DNA from: Anticarsia gemmatalis
Taxonomy: Eukaryota > Arthropoda > Insecta > Lepidoptera > Erebidae
Reading direction: 5' to 3'
DNA length: 64,000 bases
NCBI RefSeq assembly: GCF_050436995.1
Contig: NC_134753.1
Coordinates: 1,302,001 to 1,366,000 of the forward strand
Shown: positions 10,238-20,600 of the stretch, piece by piece
Layout of the letters: each line of letters opens with the position of its first letter
Position numbering within the stretch: the stretch's first letter is position 1
Position numbers and translations under genes: made by a program
The notes under the pieces: model-generated
The model's database searches: none
Told to the model about the DNA's origin: nothing
What the model saw: only the letters and a program-made list of their open reading frames with translations

Positions 10238-10829
10238 TTAGCACTTGCTAATATCAGGCAGCGGCTTGCCCCTGCACTTGTTGATCCAGCCGTACCACGC
10301 GTTGAAGTTGTGACGTCGGAATATGATCTTGGCGCAGTTGGACGCCCTCGTGATGTTGTCCGTGATCAGATCTGCAAGTGACACGTGCACATGTAACATC
10401 AGCTGCTCCACATAGTGAGTGACATAGTGCGTCATGTATGTATGTATGTATGTTACCTCTACATCTAACGTTGCAGTCCTTGCCGGGCGAGCTGCCGGTG
10501 CTGCACCAGTACCTGTCGTTGATCTGGAACAGGCCCCAGTCCCGCGAGCCGTTACTGTTCACTGGACCTATCACCGCCGTGTTGCGACTGCTCTCTGCCT
10601 CGATCAGACACACCCCTGCGATACGACAAACATTGTTACACATACTACAAACACAGCTTCATACACAGCAGACAACAACTCTCGGTATATACTTACAATC
10701 ACGCAGCTGGTTCGCCGGGAAGCCTTGTCTCCTCAGTTCCTGCACCAAGCCGCATCTCGTGAACACTTTGGCTTCGCTCTGCGCACAGAGAGCTGCTACA
10801 ACGAGCACGACTATCATGTACTTGTGCAT
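10238..10829 (-). CDS. c-type lysozyme, copy 3
   Basis: Third copy of the same secreted lysozyme, convergent with copy 2. Exons are 10829-10697, 10615-10457 and 10371-10238. The encoded 141-residue protein matches copies 1 and 2 exactly: 20-residue signal peptide, Glu32, Asp50 and eight cysteines. A silent change sits in the PDISKC region (CCT for Pro). Intron 1 is shorter than in copy 1, and intron 2 is the same as in copy 1. The stop is TAA. The 3' flank differs from those of copies 1 and 2, and the AATAAA is on the minus strand at 10164-10159. Its promoter keeps both the kB-like and the GATA site, so it may be the best-inducible copy. Confidence 0.93.
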
Positions 10830-10926
10830 GTTTACCGCGACTGATACTGTCAGCTATACAGAGATGATACAACGCGAGTGTGCGCTACTCACTGCGAGTT
10901 CTGTCTGAGCTACTGCACACACCACA

Positions 10927-11002
10927 CTTTATATATAACGGTTATCAGGCTGAGCTTAGAATAGTCATACTACCTTCAAGTGTGGGGGATTCCGTCTTAT
11001 CT
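10927..11002 (-). promoter_or_regulatory. Lysozyme copy 3 promoter: GATA, kB-like site, TATA box
   Basis: Upstream of copy 3 there is an AGATAA site (11002-10997), then a GGGGATTCC kB-like motif on the plus strand (10985-10993), then a TATATAAAG box (about 10936-10927). The GATA and kB sites lie only four bases apart, the spacing often seen in insect antibacterial-gene promoters. Function is inferred. Confidence 0.6.
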
Positions 11003-13055
11003 ATGTAGGTGACACAACGCTAATGAACTCGATGTCAACTTATTATTGCATTAATTTGGCCACAAAACCTACCTATGCACAGATAAGCTAATGTTTTCAA
11101 AACATTGTCATAACAATTTGTAGTAGGTATATGAGACTCAAAATCAGGCCTCTTTTCCTTATTTTGAACATAATATTTATAAAGTATTATGGGAAGATTT
11201 ACATTAATACTAAATTAGTATATATTTCTCACAATTATATTATAATGCATGTTTTATTAGATTTATATGTGTACAGAATATTTGTGTATTGATAAACAGG
11301 TATATCAACTGATAGATAACAGACAACATTTTTATTAGACTACAAAATGTCAATCATTATAAAAATATCCAGGAAAAAAGACTTGCATACCACGCTATGT
11401 AACAATCAATAAAATAACTAACCATAAAAAAGACTGTACGCATCTAACGTAGCAAAATCCTAATAGATTATACGCTCTACGTGTAACGTGCACGAAACAA
11501 GCGGTACGTGCACTCTACCAACGATACGAGTCAAGCACAGTCATTTAAGATTTTTAAGCGCTTTTATAAATTAGTTATGCTGATTTTTTTAACCCATTAC
11601 TGTCCAACTGCTGGGCAAGGGTCTCCTCCCAAACGAGGGAGGAGTTAGGCCTTGAGATCACCACGCTGCCAAGTGCGGGAGGGGGACTTTGCATGCTCTC
11701 AATAAATGTGTTAAACAAATATTAGGCCTGCAAGGTTTCCTCACCATGTTTTCCTTCACCGTTAGAGCAAGTGATTTGTAGGGATAAGGATTCAATTATT
11801 TTTAGGTCCCTGCCTACTCCCATAGGAAAATGATTTTATGTATGTAAAGACAGCATAAAGGACGTGGAAGAAATAAGTAAATAATATTATGTTATTTCCG
11901 GTTACAATTAAAGATAACGAAATGCAATAAATCAGTTTTTACTGACCTAATATCGCTTCAGATACGTAAAAAGATAAAATATTAAGTCTATCATAAAGAT
12001 TCACTTACCTACTTAATCTTCAATTAAACTGATTATCACTGATATCTATGCACTGATAAAAATGTATTTTTATAGTATATTTTCATAATATTTTGATGAG
12101 TAAGTAATTACCATATTAACAATAGTAGGTTATCTTTTGTATCGATTACCTTAATTTACATCTGATTAGGGACTTTTTATGAATGAAAGTAGAAAACAAA
12201 CGTGTAGCAACACGATTAAACGAAAGGTTTAGCTTATTCATTTCACTTCTGAGTCATGTATGTTATAATAAAATGTATTGTGTAAACGGAAAGTCTACAA
12301 AAGTCACCTTATTGCTATATACCAGGCACGTTATCAAACTAAAGCTATTGGGGAAACTATATTTCCAATTAGACAAGCACAATAGCATTAACCAATCCAG
12401 TAATAGAACAGAGCAAGAATCCTATGAATAATTATTAGCTTATAAAATAGGTACTTACCTATGTGACTTATTCTAGTATAGTAATTTTATAAAACTTACC
12501 TTTGATATAATAATTGCAGCTACATCACATATAACTTGATGATAGAATAGGTACTTCGAAGGAAAAGTCAAAATATTAAGAACACATCCACAAAAAGCAA
12601 AATAGTCCCGCAAAAAAATAGTTTTAGTATAGAATTACCGGGGAATAACCTAACTTACACACAAACCGTTATCTTTAGGCAAATATAAGGATTAACTCTT
12701 AATTAGACGCAGGTGAAGTCCGAAATAACTAGACTATGAGTCACATAAAAGCGAACATGTAGCCTTTTTTAAGTATCAAACAAGGAAGAAGAAATAGCGA
12801 TTAAAGGATAAGGATAATAATTCTTAACGTTAGTTAACGCGGATACTAAACATTTATATTAACAAAGTTTGTTACTGTTAACAAACATCTCTTTGTTGAC
12901 CTCCAGCTAATCTTTTAAAACTTTTTTTAGAATTCATTTCACGATGATAAATGTGACTTTTGGTATACGGAAAATCTGGCCCACTAGTTCAAACATTTAA
13001 ACGTTTTTTAAGCTATATCTACAGCTAGCAACAAACTTACATCCTACCTACTTAC
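11003..13055. other. Gene-free stretch containing one dispersed repeat
   Basis: No dynein, lysozyme or other exon is recognisable here apart from the repeat at 11583-11800. The short plus-strand frame at 12183-12431 has no family resemblance and lies in AT-rich DNA. A small hairpin around TAACAAAGTTTGTTACTGTT lies near 12860. Confidence 0.4.
11583..11800 (+). repeat. Lepidopteran dispersed repeat
   Basis: The recognisable text is CTGGGCAAGGGTCTCCTCCC, then GAGTTAGGCCTTGAGATCAC, CACGCTGCCAAGTGCGGGAG and a block ending TTTTCCTTCACCGTTAGAGC. The same family occurs inverted at 62512-62660, and a short piece is at 15985-16035. It looks like the 3' end of a non-LTR element family common in Lepidoptera; the parent element is not identified here. 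Confidence 0.6.
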
Positions 13056-14611
13056 CCAGGGTTCATAGTGATGAAGATCCCGCAGTTGCCGTCCAGCTTG
13101 ATATCGAAACCTTCGAAGAAGAACCGCTTCTGGAACAGCGAGAGCGCGAGCAGCACCGCCAGGATCTGTTGCGCGACCACAGAGAGCACTTCTATGTTGA
13201 TGCGGTTGAACTCGTCGAAACAGCCCCAGCAACCACTTTGGGCGATACCTGGCAAAGAATAATTAATGGTTAGTTTGGTATAGTGCAGCTGAAACTTTCA
13301 GACTTTTGCTTATATGAGAGGCCATTGCAAAGAGCACAATAAAAAATAGGGAGTCTAACAGCAATATAATACATAACCAAAAAAAAAATGGAAGATTCCT
13401 TCCTTGCAAAGAGGCGGGCGTTCTATCACTATTTACTAACTCTGAGACTGTTGGACAGTTCGAATCAGCTTAATAGGAAAAAAAACCTTAATCCCAAATT
13501 TTTTTGACAAAGGAATTTCTCCAAAAGATGCCATATCCCTACAACAGCTCAATGGACTCAAGACATAGCCTTGCCTTACTTTGCCAGGTGACTAGATGAT
13601 CAGATGACTCAAAGGACAAATCCTGACATTAGGACAGTCATCTATTATTATATTGGCTTATTTTTTTAATTTACACTTAGTAACACACATACCTACTTAC
13701 ACCATTCTAATTCCCTCTATTATTCACCCATAAACCAACAAACAGATTACAACACGGCTTATTTTCATTCCTTATCATTCTTTGTTGTCTGCATTGTCAT
13801 ACTTAATTATGTTTTTTCCTCATAAGATCTAGATATGCACATATTTTTATAATTAAACACATGTTTTCCAACTTCCGCATTTTGATCAAATATTTTAACC
13901 GAATTATTTCTGTCAACGAAAATAGCAACAAAACGAATTTGAAACGAGCTTCTCTCTAAATATCAAATAACAATTGACAACATGGTGCAGTGGTTATGTT
14001 TGTCACCGCGCTGTTAAAATCGAAGGTGGATCAGGTATGTTGTTTTGCAGGTTTCTTTGAACTTTGTGACGTCCCATCGAAAATTATTTCATGATATGGA
14101 AGAAGTCTAAAGCTTGCTACTCACATAGGTATCTATTCGGGTCGGCACGTTCGGCTCGACAATGTTTATCGAACAACAAAACCAACGCGGCAATTACTGC
14201 ACTAGTTCGGCTTGTGCCAATCGGGTGTTTTCTTCGGGTCCGATTCGGTTTAAACATTCAAGTGCGGCGATGTCGACATTTTTCCTAAACATTCATCTAC
14301 ACTTATTCGGTTTTGTCGCCCGGCTAGGCCGATTAATGCCAAACAGAATATCTGTGTAGTAAGGCTCATATAGAAGTATTTTCTGTACTTCTAAGCTTAC
14401 AAGCCACGAGTACCTATACTTCTTCTACTCACCCGCATAAGTCTTAGCCATGGACTTATAGTCGAGTCCATCAGAACAGTTGGTGACGACCACCCATCGG
14501 GCGAGCGCTCGGCCCAGGTCCTTCACTGTCTCCGTCTTGCCCGTACCTGCCGGACCTTGGGGACTGCCGCCGCGGAACAGGTTCAGTGCTGTTGTTAGTG
14601 TTATGTAGCAC
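13056..14611 (-). other. DNAH2: DNAH2 AAA1 ATPase segment (Walker A and B exons)
   Basis: The exon 14611-14433 encodes CYITLTTALNLFRGGSPQ followed by the Walker A loop GPAGTGKTETVKDLG. This is the main ATP-hydrolysing site of dynein. Exon 13248-13056 encodes the Walker B block SGCWGCFDEFNRINIEVLSV and ends at GIFITMNPG. Catalytic residues look intact (Lys in GKT, Asp-Glu in CFDEF). The next expected segment, YAGR-type text opening the rest of AAA1, is absent from 1-13055. Confidence 0.9.
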
Positions 14612-17600
14612 CTGGGGAAAAGTATATACAGATTTATTTAAAAGATTATTATCCTGAGTTACTAGGACTTTACAAACATACAAGTCTGAAGGCACGGGAT
14701 CAAATCTAAAAGCTTATTGTGAATATATTTCTTACGTGCACGAATTGAACCTAAGAATTAGTACCTATAGTGATAGCAACGAGACGACTACATTATGTCG
14801 ACATAAATAATCTTTGAATAGAAAATGGTAGCGTAGAAACAAACAAGTAGTTAGGTATTATTATTAACTATCAATTATATTCATTTATTTCAATCATTTC
14901 AGCAAACTAGCAAAGTATAAGTTGTTTATTATAATTAAAAAGATTAATAGTTCAGAAATCACTAGCACAGATACCATAATAGGCAAAAGTAAAAAGGTCT
15001 AGCTAAAATAACCGCATATTTCATACCTGTCAGTAAGCGGTGTTATAACCAGCCGGCCAGAGTTGCCGATATACTCATACGTGTATATAGAGTTAGTGTT
15101 AGTCTGTCTGATGTAACAATCCTCGCGCTCGCGGTCCCAGTAGAACTTCAGTTGAGAAAACCACTCGAATGCCGATACGTTCATACACCCTGGAATAAAT
15201 ACATGATACCTATAACAGACAATGCTACTAATATTATAAATGCGCAAGTTTGTGAGAATATTTGTTACTGTTTCACTCAAAAACTACCGAACAGATTCTT
15301 ATACAATTTGGTACACACGTGGTTTTCAACCTAGATCATCACATAGGATATTTTTTACCCCAAGAAATCTATTCACGAGGGCGAAGTCGCGGGCAGTAGC
15401 TTAGCTAGAGACATTCTAGCTGAAATTCACCTACGACTTAGCTTCATTGAAAGCAAGCAACTGTGCAGAACTCTGAGTATATGCTCTTATTTCATTCCAT
15501 CAGGTACATTCTCTTTTCCATCACTCTCATAGTCCGGTGGGACAGTAGACACCACAGATACGACCCACTACCAATGGCTTTGCGTGTTATCCGAGACGCG
15601 AGTGTCTACGACATCAACTTCCTGATTCCAGATAAATTCACCTTGATTTATTGTACGAGAATAATTAGAATTTCCGGTCCTTATAAAATTAGGCATTAGA
15701 TCTCTAACTTACCCATTTTATACATCCTTTCCACAGTATCTCTAGAATGTATTTCAATGACACACAGTGCATTGACCTTAGCTCGTAGAATCTTCGAGAT
15801 CTCCTTCCTGGACATAGCCTGAAGTGTCGATAGGATCTGGTTCTGCTTCTTACGTAGCTTCTTTAGAGGTTTCTTCTCCTTCATGAGCTCGCAGCGGCAG
15901 AGGGTACGAGTGCAGTCGGAGGTCCATTGGATCTGGGGTAAAGGGAAGGAGATGGAAATGGACCGTGTCAGTTTTGTGATATTTAGGAGTGGGTGGGTTA
16001 GGCTTTGACCACCACGCTGACCAACTGCGGATTAGAATAGGTAGGATTAAATTACGACAGGTACTAATCAGCTTTTCATCAGCCAGCTCGAGATCAGTAC
16101 GTTGAATTCAGTTATCTAATAAACTCGGTCTTTAGAGCAATAAGTAGTGATAGGTATGTCAGGATCCTCTCGCTCGGTACAGGAGTTCACTCTAACCTGA
16201 GATCCATTTGATAACTCTTTAATCAATCGATGATAGATATCGATAATCTACAAATTCAGGCTGAAGAACTGTATAGGTAGTAACTTCGCAAAAAATATTT
16301 ACTTTTAGTTTTTAGGTAGTTTTAAATGTACAATGCTAGCTAATTTTTATTGTAGAATATCTCGCTTCAGTAATGTAACAAACCTTGCTGCAAGTAATTC
16401 CTAGTTGTCCAGGCCAGTCGTTGATCCACCCTTCTCGTTGATACCGACACTTTCTCAACGCAGCTCGAGTCAGTATCAGTTGCTAAAACAACATCAGACA
16501 TAATATAGTCAGAGCTCTAGCTCTTATTACTAACTACTCACATACTGACACTACACAACTAGGTTGACTGTTATTTTTTTTATGATTCTAAAGACAAGTT
16601 ATTGTGGACTACCTACAAAATTTTCGATTATTTTGAAAGTGATATACAAAGTCCCACTAATTAATAATGGTCATTTTCTACTATAATTCACTAAGTAAAA
16701 ATTAAGTGTAAGTCGCGATTTTCAGAAAGCATTTTCAGACTTATACTAACAATAAACTAATTACAAACAACACAAAGGAGAATGGGCACTCCTGGGCTGT
16801 CGGCGGCCATTAATGAAAGTAGTGTCAAATTAAAGTAATGATAACTAGGAACAACTTTTACTAAGAACGTTTCGCTGCAATCCTTTCAGGAAACAATATA
16901 TTGACATGTAAATATAATGGAATTTCATAGAACAAATACGATTATTTCGTGTCTGTAATGCATTTAATGTTGTGTAATAACGTTACATCTTCTTATAACG
17001 ATTGCAATGCCATCAAAATGAACAATAATCGTAACTCGTATCTATCTATCATATGGCTTACCTAGTTTCAAAGTTGTTCAAGCCGACCGAATGTTATCTT
17101 AGTTGACAACAACCGGGACCGACTTTTTACGTGCCCTCGGAAGCACGGAGAAGCTCAGTTCAAATACCACAATGCGGTCACCCATCTATAGAATGACCGC
17201 GCCAACGGTTGCTTAACCAACAGATCGTTTACCGACCAGTGAGCGCAACTGGCTATGAACGCCTCGTTTTTAAGCTGAGCATTCAAGACAGATAAGTCAT
17301 CTCAGTGAATATATTATACAAGAGCAAGTTGTTTACTTGTTACGATATTTATATATTTACATGTTATGATTGTTCGAATATTAATAATGTCTACATTTGT
17401 ATGCAATAATATAAATAGTACTTTTTATTTAATCTCCGAATATAAGCCAAAAATATGTTTTTATACTATTAAAAGTGCTCAAAAACAAAAATGTATTTTG
17501 TTCATCATATAAGTGCGTCGCGGCAATAAAACTTCTACACGGTAATTATAGGACTAAACTACATTAAAAAAACAAAAAATCAAGTTTGGCCGCGGGTCGC

Positions 17601-20600
17601 CCAGGCTCCATAGTATTTTGCCCATTCTCCTTTATTCATAATACGGAATTCTTTACATCTCTAAGCACAATTCTCATGGTATGTTCAAGATTGAGCAGCC
17701 AGATCTCAGCTGGGCCATCCAATATAACATTATACTTCCATTCCACACATTCTCCATCTTCTGACATCATAGCTTTAGCTACTGGTACACCCAGAGCATT
17801 CTGGAAAATTGTGGAACTATTAATAGGGGTCTTTTACTAGGAAACATAATTAAGTAGGTTCAGGATATGTAAAAATATGATTAATTAAACACAAAGCTGA
17901 AGGGTAAATGAAACAAGCTTTTTCTTGTAACATCATTTATTAACACTCCCAATTTTAACAAAACCTGTTTCTTAAATCATAAATGATATTTATTTCCATA
18001 AGAAGCACCAATGAAACTCCCTTCTGGGTTCACTTATGGTAGTAGAAAGTAATTTATCTGCAATATAGCCAAATGGCCGCCTAAAATGAATTTGTAGCCA
18101 ATAGTTGTTTATCTGTTCATCCAATTAGTTTTCTTTAAAAGAAATTATAATAGTATCTAAAATTTATCATTGGAAATTAAACAGTCTTATAGACCAAATC
18201 ACAGGTACTAATACAGCTCTTGTAATGTGACCTGGTCCACCACTTATAAAATTTTGACTCCATCATTTTATCAGTCTATCACTTCTCTTTATCCACATAT
18301 CTTCCATGAATGACTCCGTGTAGCTGTTCAGGTAATGTCAACAAAACTTTTTGTATGGCCTTCTTGTCTCCATCTGAACGACAAGACCAGACTAGATGCA
18401 GGTATTCATTGAGTAAGCCTTTAGCTTGTGATGTTGGATGGTACATTAGCAGGATGAGTAGAGCCTGTAATAAAGGTAATAAAGTAGTTAGAAATCTGTA
18501 ACTTTTTATAGTCACCTAATTGTAGGAAACTGGAACATTTTTTGAATATTACTTTTAAGAGATTTTTACTTTTTCAGAATACCTATGTATTTTAGTATAG
18601 AATACATGATAGTATAGAATACATGATCTAGATTATCTTGCCAATGATTTGATTTTAGGAATCGCTTAATGCTGTTTTTAAACCATCTTATTATTGTTGA
18701 TCTACATATCATAATTTCAAGCATACTGAATTATCTAACTAATTTAGGTTATTTATTATTTTTATATAAATATAGGTACTTAATAACCCATGGTTTTTTA
18801 AAATTACTATAATGTCAGTGGACTTATTATACCTCCCTACTTAGGAGGTATCAATTTGATTTGTCTACACTCTCAGATTTAAGTTTCAACCATTACAATA
18901 GAAAACTATGCTAATATGTTAGGAGAATTAAGCAAATACAATTACTTTTGTTACTATTTAAATAACTTCAAAATACTCACCCTCACATACAAAGCAGCTT
19001 CATTAATATCCTTCCAATCATGCTCCCAAGGGGGGCACTTCTTCAACAAATACAGCAATCTTCCCCAATTATGAGAATATATCGCTTTACAACAAGCCAT
19101 CCTATACGCAGTCTTGAACTTACGATCACAGAATATATTGTACTTGTTACCGCTCATTTTACTCTGTTGAACTTTGACAAGGTTTCGCTTACAATATGAT
19201 TGGATCGGGTCGAATTCTAGCGGAGTTTCCATTAGATCAATCACCTTTCTCTGAAATTTCCAATTTTGTATTAAATATTTGCAATTGAGGAGTTTTAGCA
19301 GTTCAATTTTATTATAATAAGGGAAAATGTACGTAAACATAACCTCTACGTGTTTCGTAATGTTTTTTTAATGTTTAATTCAGATGGCATGGGAAACGGT
19401 TGGAGTGTAGCAAAGGGTGTGCAAGGCGATTAGGACTTAGAAAAATTTTCACGATTTTTGAAAAATTCATTAATCGTGTTTCTTTTGCTTTTATCGTATA
19501 GATTGGCTAAAAATAAGCACTTTTTGCCCCTTGAGTTTTTTTGATCCGACCCACCGTTTGCCGACAAAATGGGTTTGAAGTTCTCTCGTTACTATAGGAA
19601 GCTGGACTTAGAAAATTTTTCGACGAAAATTAAAAAGTCTCAAAATGTTGCTGTTTTTGGTTTTTATCGTATAGATTGGCTAAAAATAAACACTTTTTAT
19701 CCCTTGGAATTTTTTGATCAGATCAACCGTTCGCCGACAAAATCAAAATGAAAGTCCAAAAACGGAGTTTTTGGCAAACCGACATGGGTAGGTTAGGTTA
19801 GAAGGCTGAGGTGGGAGCGAGCGAAGCGAAGCTCCCACCTCAGCCTTCGTGGTTATTTTTTTTTAAACCACCCAGAAGGAGGAGCCCCGCGAAGCGGGGC
19901 TCCGGCGACATGCTGTAATATCAAAAGAGACGAAAAGTAAATAAATGGGACTTCGAAGATGTCGCCGGAGCCCCGCTTCGCGGGGCTCCTCCTTCTGGGT
20001 GGTTTAAAAAAAAATAACCACGAAGGCTGAGGTGGGAGCTTCGCTTCGCTCGCTCCCACCTCAGCCTTCTAACCTAACCTACCCATGTCGGTTTACCAAA
20101 AACTTCGTTTTTGGACTTTCATTTTGATTTTGTCGGCGAACGGTTGATCTGATCAAAAAATTCCAAGGGATAAAAAGTGTTTATTTTTAGCCAATCTATA
20201 CGATAAAAACCAAAAACAGCAACATTTTGAGACTTTTTAATTTTCGTCGAAAAATTTTCTAAGTCCAGCTTCCTATAGTAACGAGAGAACTTCAAACCCA
20301 TTTTGTCGGCGAACGGTGGGTCGGATCAAAAAAATTCAAGGGGCAAAAAGTGCTTATTTTTAGCCAATCTATACGATAAAAGCAAAAGAAATACAATATA
20401 TAACATTTTTGAAAATTTTCGAAATTTTTTCTAAGTCCTAGTCGCCTTGCACACCCTTTGCTACACTCCAACCTGGGAAACTTATTAAATGCGTTTGTAT
20501 TCAATTTTATTAAGTAATAAGTATAGGAATTAGTAAAATAAAGTGTATATTTACCATTGTACTCATCGGCACGAAGTGACAATTTTCCAAAACATCTTTT

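Noticed and set aside
14111..14365. Possible inverted-end element in a DNAH2 intron (CTTGCTACTCACATA versus CTTACTACACAGATA)
   Set aside because: The end similarity is too weak, the interior shows no repeat support in the window and no target duplication was found.
19569..20301. Two identical 60-codon frames starting MGLKFSRYYRKL
   Set aside because: They are the same sequence on the two arms of the palindrome. They have no family match and no exon context.
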